Positions 44,936 through 55,044 of a DNA stretch of 64,000 nucleotides are shown here, one piece after another. Source of the DNA: Andrena cerasifolii (lineage: Eukaryota; Arthropoda; Insecta; Hymenoptera; Andrenidae); assembly GCF_050908995.1 (NCBI RefSeq), contig NC_135126.1:1178001-1242000 (forward strand), read 5' to 3'. The translations under genes and the position numbers were made by a program. The notes under the pieces are model-generated. The model was not told the origin of the DNA and made no database searches. It worked only from the letters and a program-made list of their open reading frames with translations. Numbering within the stretch: position 1 is the stretch's first letter; every line of letters begins with the position of its first letter.

Positions 44936-46128
44936 TAGGAAGAACACTTAAGAGTACTAAATAGACAGTCGTTCCTGTCTAAAATGAAGCATTTCTGTTT
45001 CAATTAATTACAAAGAAACCCATTGAAACTGAGACTTGTTCTTTGGCACGAAGTTTATTAACATTATAAGCTTTAAAAAAAACTTGTTTATGTAGCCAAA
45101 AATATGCATTATATATGTTAGCGTCACCAAATTTATGGGCGAGGTTGAGGGCGGATGGCCCCACGCTGTCGTGTCTTCAAGGATTTTATGGCAGGGACTT
45201 AGCTTACGTGGGGTCTCGATAGAGGGTACGCGAGACTAAACAGACTTGGCGACGGGCGATGGCTGATGACCACGTTGGGTCTCCTAACTATCGGGTGTCG
45301 AAGGATTGGTTATTTAGAGTGAGACAGAGAATATGGGAATGGCAAGCGGCCGGGCGCCGTATTGCTGAAGAATAGGGACTCTGTTCCTGGAGGATCTGGC
45401 CACGGAGTGGGGAAGGCTTTGTCTTTTCGTAAGAGGACTGCGATGAACCCCACGGCACTTACCCCAGAACTGTCCTGGAGCGCGCTTCTTTAGTTTCTTT
45501 TCCACCCGTGTAGATTGATTTTCTAACATATATGATACTACAGATGGATCATTAAAGAGGCTTTTTAAGAAAAGTTTCTTTTGTTTTGCAGTGATAACTC
45601 AAAAGCGGAGCTTCCAATCCATTCAAAACAAATTCGAGCATCTTCATAAACTGTGTAGTTTCGGACCAGACCTAAATTAAAGTTAATGAAAACTCTTATT
45701 CTTCATGAAAAGAAACTAAAACCCCATTTACGAGGTTTTACCATCCCGCAAGCCCCAAGAGATGAGGTCTTAGTTTATTTTCATAAATATTAAGAGTTTT
45801 CATTAACTTTAATTTAGGTCTGGTCCGAAACTACGCATTTTGTGAAGATGCTCGAATTTGTTTCGAATGGATTGGAACCACCGTTTTTGAGTTATCACTG
45901 CAAAACAAAAGAAACTTTTTTAAAAAGCCTCTTTAATGATCCATGTGTAGCGTCATATATAATGCATATTTTTGACTATACAAACAAGTTTGTTTAAGCT
46001 TATGATGTTAAGAATCTTCATGCTAACGAACAAGTCTCACTTTCAATTTGTTTCTTTGTAATTAATTGAAAAAGAAATGCTTCATTTTAGACAGGAACGA
46101 CTGCTTAGTACTCTTAAAGGCTTATATA
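44936..46128. mobile_element. Foldback element interrupted by a solo LTR
   Basis: Mirrored arms run from AGGAAGAACACTTAAGAGTA to TACTCTTAAAGGC, through CAAAAGAAACTTTT-type and AATTTAGGTCTGGTCCGAAA/TTTCGGACCAGACCTAAATT blocks around a centre near 45740. The left arm is broken by 45116-45528. The outer ends are approximate. Confidence 0.75.
45116..45528. mobile_element. Solo LTR-like insertion (413 bp)
   Basis: TGTTAGCGTC at the left and TTTTCTAACA at the right are TG...CA ends with a 6-bp inverted TGTTAG/CTAACA. TATA is duplicated at 45112-45115 and 45529-45532, and the mirrored arm of the host foldback has no such segment. The orientation is not determined. Confidence 0.65.
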
Positions 46129-46301
46129 ATTCATTTAACTAGGCTTCATGTATGCGACGAAACATCATTTTTACGCTACTCATATTGAGAATTAGGTTTA
46201 AAAATGTTACGTAAGACGCTTCCCGACTTCCGCTCCCTTCTTGTAAGAAAACGTAAGGAATCCCCCCCCCCCCCAAAGAAAGCCTTACGTAATTTAGGGA
46301 C

Positions 46302-46558
46302 AGTAGTATAGTAAAGAGAGTTCTAACCCTTGAGTTTTGCGTTCAATACACGTTCAGAGTGGTACGATAGACGTTCAAAACATGTTCAAAGTGGTACGAT
46401 AGACGTTCAATACACCTATGGCGCCAGCCAAAGTAGTATGGTGTATTGAACATCTATCGTACAACTCTGAACGTGAATTGAACGTCTATCGTACCACTCT
46501 GAACGTGTATTGAACGCAAAACTCAAATTTGGGTTAGAACTCTCTTTACTATACTACT
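46302..46558. mobile_element. Hairpin MITE, AGTAGTATAGTAAAGAGAG ends
   Basis: Perfect inverted ends of about 28 bp (AGTAGTATAGTAAAGAGAG onward to CTAACCC, mirrored at the right). Internal units resembling CGTTCA-GTGGTACGATAGA repeat on both arms. Flanks AGGGAC and AAGGAC suggest a 6-bp duplication with one change. Confidence 0.8.
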
Positions 46559-46712
46559 AAGGACGACCCCTTATTGTAATACTATGACGGGTATATTAAG
46601 AGTTATAGTTTCTCATGCTTCTGTATTTGCGTGTTTTTGTGGGCAGAATGTAGGTATTATAATATTGGCGATTTTAATGTGCCTTTGAACTATTGTATAT
46701 ACTACTATATAG

Positions 46713-46984
46713 CAGGGATTGAAAAAGTTCTGGAACTCTTGTTTTTAAAAAAGTTTTCTTAGAACTTACATGTTTCGATTAAGAAAATATCTGTTCCTGT
46801 TATAGAAATTTGTTTATTTTTATATTTTATAAGTTCCACTCCAACAAAAATTTTTATTTTCAAGAACTTTTACTTTATCTGTTCTCATGGGAACTTATAA
46901 TGTGAGAACATTTTTAAAAACAGTTCCACGGTCCATGTTTTAAATACAACCTATTGAAAAGTTCCAGAAATCTTTCAAACCCTG
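46713..46984. mobile_element. hAT-type MITE (272 bp)
   Basis: The ends CAGGGATTGAAAAAGTTCTG and CTTTCAAACCCTG are inverted, and flanks CTATATAG and GTATATAG form an 8-bp duplication with one mismatch. It is non-coding. Confidence 0.75.
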
Positions 46985-46992
46985 GTATATAG

Positions 46993-48665
46993 TTATGTGT
47001 GCTTTCAATAGTATTGAAATAAAATTAATAGCTTCTACTCTGAGACTCGATCTTCCTACATGATAGAATGCATCTGTTCAGTGCGAGTTTATGTGAAATG
47101 CATCATAAAGAAATATGTTAGTGGAAAGAAAAGTATTATAGAGTTCCCAATACCACAGATATTCTGAAATTGAAGTTTCCTTTCGAACTAGTAAACCTAA
47201 TTTTTACTAATAAAAGGAACAAAGCTGCAATACAAGCTCGTATCACAAAACCTAGCCAAAGAAGAAGCGAGAATACTCCAAACCCGCTGAAAGACACTAC
47301 AATTAAAAGCTCCACGAACTTCAACGTCGTTTGATGGAAGACAAAGAATAACTTAACACGGCGTACAGTAATTAGTTTCAACCGCGGCGCTTATTAATCG
47401 TCATCTTCGGAGTTGAGCAAGTAAGATCGATCGGCTCAGAAGTGCGACATAATTTGTAATTAATCGGCCCCTGTCGGCGAATTGATCATAAAATATCGGC
47501 CGCCATTCGCTGGGGATAAAGTGATTTACGAACCGAGAAATCACGCGGCTGGGGTAGGGAAAACGGGAACCGCGCATTATGCCGTCCACCGTGAGGCCAA
47601 GTTGCACGCGTGTACACGCGTACGTACACGCGACGCGGGAAATATGCAACCCGCCGGCTCTGGGTACAAATTCGCCCGGACCCACCACCCTCCTCTGTTT
47701 TTTCGCCCCGCGCCACCTCGGTATTTATTGTTTTAATTTACCGTGGCCGTGTTTAATTATGGAGGGTCCATTTTGAACGGCGACAGCGCCCACCATACGG
47801 CCTCGCTGCGAGGACACCGCTTAAGTAGACGTTTTCGTTTACACTTAACAAGACAAAACAACGGTTCGCGGGTCGTTTGTGAGTTTGGACAATGCGTCCT
47901 CTGAGGAACGACAGAGAGGCACTTTAGCTTCGACAGACGTTTCCTCGTGGCGAATCGCGCGTTATTCCTGATTGCCGAAGCAACGGCGCGAGATCTTCTC
48001 AACGTGCACATCAACGCGCGGGTGTTTTTAGGGGAAAGCTTTGTGCCTTCGTCAATAACTTCGCTCAACGTCGAAGCTTGCCGATGTTCATCCCCCGATG
48101 TACACAACATAGATTTATTCAGCGCCGTGGAAGCTGACGCACGATTTTAATTAACCAATGCATTTATTCGGAAAATAGAGGGCCAGTGGTTGTAGACTGT
48201 CTTTGCAACTTTAATTAAAATCGTCCCATCCATCCGACCATCATTCGAATCTATCATATCAACCTGTTATCGTTTATTTCTAGTAGCTGCTCCAAAATTG
48301 CATCCGGGGATAATAAACAGACACCCTTTTTCGCTGATGAAGGTTTAGGATTATTCGCACGCGCCTGTCTAAGCTGAATGATCGCTCGGGTTTGATATCG
48401 TCCGTGCGATGATAATAAAAATAGGGTGTCTGTGTATAATATCGCCAATGTTCCTAATATAGCCACCCGCTCTGTCTCGCAAAGTAAGCTCTAAAATTTA
48501 TCGGTTATGCACTGAATTAGTACCTAAACATATGTAGGAAGGCATATTGTAATTGCAGCATCATGTGATCAACAATTACAGAAAGAGAAGTATTTTAGTG
48601 AATCTTAACAGTGAAAAAATTTATTGAACTGCTACAATTTTACATCACATTCGGAGAAGGTAAGT
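46993..48665. other. Unassigned, CpG-rich at 47400-48130
   Basis: No repeat structure is recognised. The CpG-rich segment has open frames up to 117 codons on both strands with no motif. Candidate host regulatory sequence flanks the LTR element. Confidence 0.3.
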
Positions 48666-48669
48666 CTAA

Positions 48670-49059
48670 TGTGGGATAAATAAAATATATTTAATATAAA
48701 CAGGAAAGATATATATATACAAGATTGAAAGAAACTAAAACTAATACAAGATAACCGACTACGACACAAACAACTCGATTTAACACAACGACTCAGTACA
48801 TCTACACACTCTGCCCGTTGTTCCAACTCTGTCCTTTCCGCGGAAAACTCGCCTTTCCGAAAAAGGACGCTACATCCCCACCACGCACGCTTTTCAAGTC
48901 GCCCTCATGCCCAAATATGGACATCGCTCCGCCGCGCGCTTTCTCGCCCCGACAAACCCTTGCGCGCGTCGCTGGGCCCGGTGACGCGTTGGGTTTTCCC
49001 CAACGGGCCTGTCTCCTCCGAGGTTCTCAACGTCTCGCTGAACTTATTCCGATACTACA
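48670..49059 (-). repeat. 3' LTR of the Gypsy element
   Basis: In element orientation it starts TGTAGTATCGG and ends TTTATCCCACA. It carries a hairpin with stem GTTGGG/CCCAAC at 48988-49004. A minus-strand TA-rich end precedes the CCCACA terminus. Confidence 0.95.
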
Positions 49060-49108
49060 TTCGGCCATCCTGATATGACATCTGCCCTCAGATGTCCTTG
49101 GTTCTACC
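49060..49108 (-). other. Region between stop codon and 3' LTR
   Basis: Only 49 bp separate the gag-pol stop from the LTR. A polypurine primer is expected here; the element-strand sequence next to the LTR (AGGATGGCCGAA) is purine-rich but not a classic tract. Confidence 0.4.
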
Positions 49109-52100
49109 CTACACCGATTCGCTATCATCGGACAGGTCGTCTTCCTCGTCGGTGACCCACGGCTTCATGTGGTCGGCAGCCGTAGACGTCGTCCGCGGAC
49201 CCTCGTGTTCTCCAACCTTTTCCACCACGTAACGGTTATTCCTCAATACCCTTTTTACGCAATAAGGCCCAAAATACTTCGCATGGAACTTCAAGCCTGG
49301 ACCGGCTTGCGTTCTTTTAATTGCTATCAGCTGGCCCTGCCTGTACTCCGTGGCTTCTTTGCGATTCTTGTTAAACGATTTTCTGTTCTGCGCTTGAACC
49401 TCCGCGATTTTCCTCTTCGCTCGTAACCGCATCTCGTCACGCTCTTCTTGAAACATAGCGATCCACTCACCCTCTATCAACTTTCTGATTTCAGGATCCT
49501 CACGCATTCTTACATGTGTACCAAACAACAAACGAAAAGGCGTTGTATTGGTACTCCTACTCGGTGTCGCGTTCAGATATTTCTGAGCTGATTCGAGGTA
49601 TTTGTACCACTCCTCCGGCTTCGGCGCAGCTAATTTGGTCAGCAACGATATGAGCGTCCTATTGACCCTTTCTATCTGCCCATTCGCTCGCGGCATCCCT
49701 GTTGTTATCAACACGTGACAAATCCCTTCCTCTTTACAATAATCCTTAAAGGCGTCAGACGTAAAACTCGTACCGCGATCGGAAATAACTCGCTTGGGAT
49801 TACCGAATATTACGGACTGCTTCCTTAAACGGTCAATGACTTCAGCAGAACTCGTCGACTTTGTCGGATACAACCAAACAAACTTCGTGAACGCATCAAT
49901 AACAGCAAAAATATGTCGATAAGACTTCTTTGTAGACTGCAACGGTCCAAGATGGTCAACGTGGTATGTATCAAACGGCACTTCCCCCTTATCAATACTA
50001 CACAAAAACCCCTCCTGCTTATTATGTTTCCGCTCGGCTAGAATACAATTTATACAATTTCGTACAACTTTTTCTACTTTCTGACGCATTCCCTTAAACC
50101 AATAGTCTCTCTTTAACAACGCCTCAGTCTTAATCACCCCAAAGTGACCGCGTTCGTGCACCCGGCGGACTACCTGTACCTGCATTGGTTTAGGTACGAC
50201 CACCAGCGGGGTGTCATTTACCACTCTGTACAACACGTCACGACTTACAACATAGCCATTCTTTCGGTATTGCTCGATGTTGTCACAAATTTTCCGCAAT
50301 TCATCGTCTCCTCGTTGAGCTTCACGCAACCTGACAATAATTCCGTCGTCATCTTCCTCTACTAGCATAATTGTAGGCAACGGATTTCTACTCAGGGCGT
50401 CGACATGAACCATACTTCTACCCGGCCTATGCTCAATCGTATACTGAAATTCCTGGAGCAGAAGAACCCACCTAGCTACTCGCACGCACAAATCTTTCTT
50501 ATTCATTGTCAACGTAAACGCCTGACAATCAGTAACAATTTTAAACGAAATTCCTAACAGGTAAACTCGAAACTTTTTCAAGGATTTAATGATCGCTAAG
50601 ACTTCAAGTTCATAACTCGGGTATTTTTCCTCGGCAGGCGTAGTTTTCCCACTCGCGTAATACACGGGATGGAAGGCACCATCCTGAGTATCGCGCTGCA
50701 ATAAAATTGCTCCATATCCTAAACCAGACGCATCAGTGTGCAGCTCTGTCTCGGCGCCTGTACGATATAATTTTAATACCGGTGCACTACTCAACGTTAA
50801 CTTCAATTTATTAAACGCTTCCAGTTCCAACGCACCAAACCTAAACTTGACATCCTTTCTCAACAAATCCGACATTGGACGCGCTATAACTGAATAACGA
50901 TGGATAAATTTTCTAAAATATCCTGTTAAGCCTAAAAAACTCTGAACGTCCTTCACACACTGAGGTTTCGGGAATTTAATTACGGCTCTAGTTTTATGTT
51001 CTGACGGCTGAATGCAAGCATTTTCGACAATATGCCCTAAGTATTCCACCCTCGTTTGCAAAAATTTACATTTACCCCAATTCACTACTAATCCGAATTG
51101 ACTCGCTACGCCCAACACAGCTTCAAGGTTTGCAATTGCACTTACAACATCATTCGCTAGAACTATTATATCATCCATGTAAACGCGCACCATTCCCACC
51201 GCTATTAATTCTCTGAACACGGCATGTATGAACCTTTGGAAAACGGCTGGCGAATTACAGAGTCCGAAAGGCACTCTCAAAAACTCGTAATGGCCGTTGG
51301 GTACAACAAAAGCGGTATACTTTTGACTACCCTCTTCAATGGGCACATGAAAAAACCCATTCTTTAAATCAAGTGTGCTAAACACTTTCGCGCCCTGTAG
51401 TGAGTCTAACTCGTCCTCTATTAACGGCAAAGGGTACCTGTCCTTCACTATTTTCTTATTCAGGTGTCTAAAATCAATGCAAATTCTAATTGTACCATCT
51501 TTTTTCACAACCAACACTATCGGACTCCCATAATCTGAGTGAGACGGTCGTATAATCCCATTCTCTACCCACGCCTTTATTTGTTCATCGACTATTGCTT
51601 TTTCCTTAGGAGACAATCGTCGCGGTCTTTGGTAAACAGGCACATCATCAGTAAGAATAATGTTCATCGTAACCCCCACTTCGCGTGTTTTATTAGGCTT
51701 ATAATTTTCGACTAAAACTTCTATTGCCTCTCTATGCTCAGGAACTGTAACATGCGACAAATCAACTCCATTCACTGCAGGTTCAACACTAATGCTATAC
51801 ACTTCTGGCACGTCTAGCTTCCTAATAGAAATTTCTCCCCCTTTCATAATTAGCTCTACGGAGTCTAGAAAATCTGTACCAATTATTAAACCGTGTGACG
51901 TCAACACGTCAGGTACAACATGTATATCTATTGGATACACTACATGATCTATCGTTATGTGTGTTGAAAATACTCCTAACGTATGATGGCTTTCCACCGC
52001 AACGCCGCGAAATTGTAAAATCGTATTACTTAGTCTAGGCGCGCCAATTTTTACATAATGATCTGCTCGTATTAAATTCAAATCGCTACCCGAATCTATT

Positions 52101-53176
52101 AACGCTACTAACTCACAATTTTCAATCTGTACCTCCTTAAGGCGCTTTTTCCTCGACGCTTCCGATGTACTACTCACATCCTTTACAGGTTTACTCTCGC
52201 CTTTACATTCAAGCGCAATATGCCCATACCCCTGACACTTAAAACACTTCATGCCTTTACTTTTCGTCGGACAAGTCGCACTTAAATGGTTCCGGTCCCC
52301 ACATAAGAAACATTTTCTTACACCTCCTTGCATCACAGCTCCAACACCTCCTCGGACCGCCTTCTTCGTCTTCTCTTCAGTTCGCCTGCTCTTCACTCTT
52401 GCATTCTCCTTCATGGCTTCGTAGGACTCGAACTTCTCCTTCAGCTCTCGTACGCTTTTGGCTCCGTACAATATCATTTTATTGCACTCATCGTCTTGAA
52501 TCCCTTCAATAATATATTTAATGGTCGCGGTGACTTCCATGTCTGCTTGTTTGGCTATCTCCAGCATTTGGTAGATGTACTCCTGGTATGATTCATTTGT
52601 TTTCTTGGTTCTGCACGATAATTCCTTATGTATCTTATGGACGTCTACCACTCGTGCAAACTCGGATCTCAACGCTTGCTTCATTTCAGACCACTTACGA
52701 CAACATTTCTCATAGTTGACGTACAACTTAGCCGATCCGCGCAACAATCGCTTCGCATATACGATTTTTTGAATATCACTCCATTTGCACAGCTCCGCCA
52801 TATCTTCAAATTCTTCGAGCCAGCAACGGACGTTTACTTTATCATCACCGCTAAACGTACCCATAGACTCCTCAACATCCTTAAACGTCAACATTTGCGT
52901 TTGCCTTGTGCATTTCTTAACATCATCATCTTCACTTTCGTCAGAACCATCTTCATCTTCATCTGCATCTTCCCCATGCTCGGCTTCCAACGTAAGAGCA
53001 GCTCTCAGCCGATCTTGCAGCTCCTTCTTCTTTCCGGATATCTTTAGCTTACGGCTCTGCAACTCCTGCTTCAACTCGGGCAGCTTCATTGCGTCAACTC
53101 GTGCCAGCCTAGCATTGCCGCCATCTTTTTCCCCAAGATCAACAATAGTATTATCAGCACTTCCCGCGTCACTCAT
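49109..53176 (-). CDS. gag-pol: Gag-Pol polyprotein with N-terminal SAP-like motif
   Basis: A single 1355-residue frame encodes all functions needed for retrotransposition. In order: a SAP-like motif (about 29-62, KLPELKQELQSRKLKISGKK), an acidic stretch (67-85), a Gag capsid-like region (about 100-260), two CCHC zinc knuckles (C289-C302 and C311-C324), an aspartic protease site D-S-G at 361-363, and RT (about 515-690) with D603, VPFG 635-638 and YMDD 666-669. RNase H follows with D815, E856, D883 and D926. The integrase zinc finger is H1007/H1011/C1041/C1044, the core is D1074, D1133, E1169 (35 residues between the last two), and GPY is at 1303-1305. No chromodomain follows; the tail is acidic. 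The start CACAATGAG lies 157 bp after the 5' LTR. Gag and Pol share one frame with no frameshift, so the Gag/Pol ratio must be set some other way, presumably by processing. Confidence 0.97.
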   Translation of the reverse strand: MSDAGSADNTIVDLGEKDGGNARLARVDAMKLPELKQELQSRKLKISGKKKELQDRLRAALTLEAEHGEDADEDEDGSDESEDDDVKKCTRQTQMLTFKDVEESMGTFSGDDKVNVRCWLEEFEDMAELCKWSDIQKIVYAKRLLRGSAKLYVNYEKCCRKWSEMKQALRSEFARVVDVHKIHKELSCRTKKTNESYQEYIYQMLEIAKQADMEVTATIKYIIEGIQDDECNKMILYGAKSVRELKEKFESYEAMKENARVKSRRTEEKTKKAVRGGVGAVMQGGVRKCFLCGDRNHLSATCPTKSKGMKCFKCQGYGHIALECKGESKPVKDVSSTSEASRKKRLKEVQIENCELVALIDSGSDLNLIRADHYVKIGAPRLSNTILQFRGVAVESHHTLGVFSTHITIDHVVYPIDIHVVPDVLTSHGLIIGTDFLDSVELIMKGGEISIRKLDVPEVYSISVEPAVNGVDLSHVTVPEHREAIEVLVENYKPNKTREVGVTMNIILTDDVPVYQRPRRLSPKEKAIVDEQIKAWVENGIIRPSHSDYGSPIVLVVKKDGTIRICIDFRHLNKKIVKDRYPLPLIEDELDSLQGAKVFSTLDLKNGFFHVPIEEGSQKYTAFVVPNGHYEFLRVPFGLCNSPAVFQRFIHAVFRELIAVGMVRVYMDDIIVLANDVVSAIANLEAVLGVASQFGLVVNWGKCKFLQTRVEYLGHIVENACIQPSEHKTRAVIKFPKPQCVKDVQSFLGLTGYFRKFIHRYSVIARPMSDLLRKDVKFRFGALELEAFNKLKLTLSSAPVLKLYRTGAETELHTDASGLGYGAILLQRDTQDGAFHPVYYASGKTTPAEEKYPSYELEVLAIIKSLKKFRVYLLGISFKIVTDCQAFTLTMNKKDLCVRVARWVLLLQEFQYTIEHRPGRSMVHVDALSRNPLPTIMLVEEDDDGIIVRLREAQRGDDELRKICDNIEQYRKNGYVVSRDVLYRVVNDTPLVVVPKPMQVQVVRRVHERGHFGVIKTEALLKRDYWFKGMRQKVEKVVRNCINCILAERKHNKQEGFLCSIDKGEVPFDTYHVDHLGPLQSTKKSYRHIFAVIDAFTKFVWLYPTKSTSSAEVIDRLRKQSVIFGNPKRVISDRGTSFTSDAFKDYCKEEGICHVLITTGMPRANGQIERVNRTLISLLTKLAAPKPEEWYKYLESAQKYLNATPSRSTNTTPFRLLFGTHVRMREDPEIRKLIEGEWIAMFQEERDEMRLRAKRKIAEVQAQNRKSFNKNRKEATEYRQGQLIAIKRTQAGPGLKFHAKYFGPYCVKRVLRNNRYVVEKVGEHEGPRTTSTAADHMKPWVTDEEDDLSDDSESV

Positions 53177-53311
53177 TGTGAATATCGGTTTATTTTAACT
53201 CTTTCGTAACAGTACTTCACCGTCACAGCACAACAACCGTTTCACTGGATACAACTTCACGATTACCGCGTAAATAGCTTTGACCGACAATCCTGTTTTC
53301 CTGTGTTTTCT

Positions 53312-53329
53312 ATCCCGGCTGAGCCCCCA
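53312..53329 (-). promoter_or_regulatory. Primer binding site, tRNA-Pro type
   Basis: TGGGGGCTCAGCCGGGAT on the element strand begins 4 nt after the 5' LTR. It starts with the required TGG and agrees at 16 of 18 positions with the classical proline-tRNA primer site as I know it. Confidence 0.75.
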
Positions 53330-53333
53330 AAAT

Positions 53334-53723
53334 TGTGGGATAAATAAAATATATTTAATATAAACAGGAAAGATATATATATACAAGATTGAAAGAAACT
53401 AAAACTAATACAAGATAACCGACTACGACACAAACAACTCGATTTAACACAACGACTCAGTACATCTACACACTCTGCCCGTTGTTCCAACTCTGTCCTT
53501 TCCGCGGAAAACTCGCCTTTCCGAAAAAGGACGCTACATCCCCACCACGCACGCTTTTCAAGTCGCCCTCATGCCCAAATATGGACATCGCTCCGCCGCG
53601 CGCTTTCTCGCCCCGACAAACCCTTGCGCGCGTCGCTGGGCCCGGTGACGCGTTGGGTTTTCCCCAACGGGCCTGTCTCCTCCGAGGTTCTCAACGTCTC
53701 GCTGAACTTATTCCGATACTACA
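53334..53723 (-). repeat. 5' LTR of the Gypsy element
   Basis: It reads the same as the 3' LTR over 390 bp. It supplies the promoter; transcription would run towards lower coordinates. Confidence 0.95.
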
Positions 53724-53875
53724 CTAATAATTCCGTAAATGCAAGAATATCTACTAGGAAATCTAATTAATTAAGTACTTAAGGACTGTAATCGATTCAA
53801 ATATTTTTTATAATGAAAGTAGCGTTTTTCTTTTAGCAGTATGCGTGTTCTCAATAACCGTCTACCCTAGAACAA

Positions 53876-53977
53876 TGGTTTCGATGCAATGTTTGTTACA
53901 GGTGGGGTCATGAAATGTGCGGAGCAGCCGAAATAAACTTGATTTGTCCAATATGTACATCTGAACGTAAGAAATAA
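53876..53977 (+). pseudogene. Transposase C-terminal zinc-binding tail
   Basis: The 33 codons WFRCNVCYRWGHEMCGA then EINLICPICTSERKK and stop give the W-x-x-C-x-x-C...R-W-x-H-E-x-C-G...C-P-x-C pattern of the PHD-like tail that ends many pogo/Tigger-type transposases. An in-frame TAA lies at 53855 just upstream, and no catalytic part is found nearby. The remnant is interrupted or its upstream exon is missing. It begins about 150 bp beyond the Gypsy element. Confidence 0.55.
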
Positions 53978-54447
53978 AATATTTTAAAAATTCTATTTCT
54001 ATATTTTTGTGATAAGAATAATGTCAAAGATGATGCAGCAAGAAATAATAAAAGCACGTGTGAAAATGACTTTAAAAACTCATATATACATGAATTAATA
54101 AAGATTTCTTGAGTAGGCGATATTAGGCACACTTTTTTCGGGACCGGATTTTTGCATGTCTTACGTTTTTTGAGTCCTGATTAAAAATTTGTAGGTTCCA
54201 ACGATTCTAACTTATGCCACATGAAAGATGAATAATTTCTCTTTACTTTGAAAGGAACTGCATGCAAAAATATCAATTATTATTCAATTGACAGCGATTT
54301 AATTTTTGCCTGGCGATATTAGGTACAGTCACCCTACACCCTGGTGTCACGGACGAAAATATACGGTCGAACGTCTTCCCTTTTCGTTTCACGCTTGTTA
54401 GTGACCAGCATCTAAAATCGGCGAGGGATGTTCATTAGCTGGGCATC
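53978..54447. other. Possible remainder of a decayed element
   Basis: GCGATATTAGG followed by CAC or TAC occurs at 54117 and again near 54313, a direct repeat. Sequence between is AT-rich and non-coding. Confidence 0.3.
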
Positions 54448-55044
54448 GTGACTCCATGCCAAGGAATTATCCGTCTTTGTTCGGCCCGCGCCTTTCCTCG
54501 CCGCTACACTAGAGTTTGTCACCGTCACGAGAGAAGCAAAAGAAGGGCAAGAGGATTCCAAGAGGGAATCGAAAGCAAAGAGATGTCAGGGGCAACGCTC
54601 GCGCAGCTGTACACACCGGCTAAAAATATGCTCGGAACAATATCGAGATGTCGCGAATTCCGACCCGAGAGCGTCTTCTTTAATCAAGCCCAACAAATGA
54701 CACGCAACGCCGTTTCTTGTAATGAGTATCGCAAGCAAAAATATCTAAGGCATGCCAACGAAGACGTAGCAGCTGAAGCCAGAGATGATAGGCCATCAGA
54801 GGGGATATTTTACATTTTGGAATTGGAAGAATATAGAATAGATTACATATTTCATTCAAATATGGATTCAGTGATACTGGTATCAAGTACACGGAATATG
54901 CAAGAACTGACAAATATATGTGCCGGGGATTATGAAAGTGGTGTAGGCAAGTCATATGTTTTTTGTTTCGAGATATTTAGACTGCTGCGTTTGGGCGTAT
55001 TAAAAATACTTTTCCATTATTGCATTAAATGTTTTATAACATAA
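54448..55044 (+). CDS. Unrecognised 198-codon open frame
   Basis: It is the longest open frame outside the retrotransposon. The N-terminal third is basic (RRYTRVCHRHERSKRRARG), and the C-terminus is hydrophobic and cysteine-rich (FEIFRLLRLGVLKILFHYC). I recognise no domain, and a minus-strand frame of 91 codons overlaps it. The stop lies at the edge of the TA element at 55044. It may be a chance frame in GC-richer sequence; a TE or host exon is possible. Confidence 0.15.
   Translation: MTPCQGIIRLCSARAFPRRYTRVCHRHERSKRRARGFQEGIESKEMSGATLAQLYTPAKNMLGTISRCREFRPESVFFNQAQQMTRNAVSCNEYRKQKYLRHANEDVAAEARDDRPSEGIFYILELEEYRIDYIFHSNMDSVILVSSTRNMQELTNICAGDYESGVGKSYVFCFEIFRLLRLGVLKILFHYCIKCFIT

Larger units (their letters stand above)
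43358..46570. mobile_element. TTA-flanked element, GGGGTCGTCC ends, heavily nested
   Basis: TTA at 43355-43357 and 46571-46573 flanks GGGGTCGTCCTTAAATTACG and its mirror, which is split by a hairpin MITE (CGTAATTTAGGGAC before it, AAGGACGACCCC after it). A 3-bp TTA target suggests PIF/Harbinger. The interior holds a hAT palindrome, a foldback with a solo LTR inside, and poly-C at 46262-46274. No transposase gene is recognisable. Confidence 0.65.
48666..53727 (-). mobile_element. Complete Ty3/Gypsy LTR retrotransposon
   Basis: Two 390-bp LTRs bound a single gag-pol ORF on the minus strand, and CTAA is duplicated at 48666-48669 and 53724-53727. The LTRs read as identical by eye and the ORF is uninterrupted, so the insertion is young and may be active. 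The order protease, RT, RNase H, integrase is that of Metaviridae. I find no env ORF. Confidence 0.97.
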
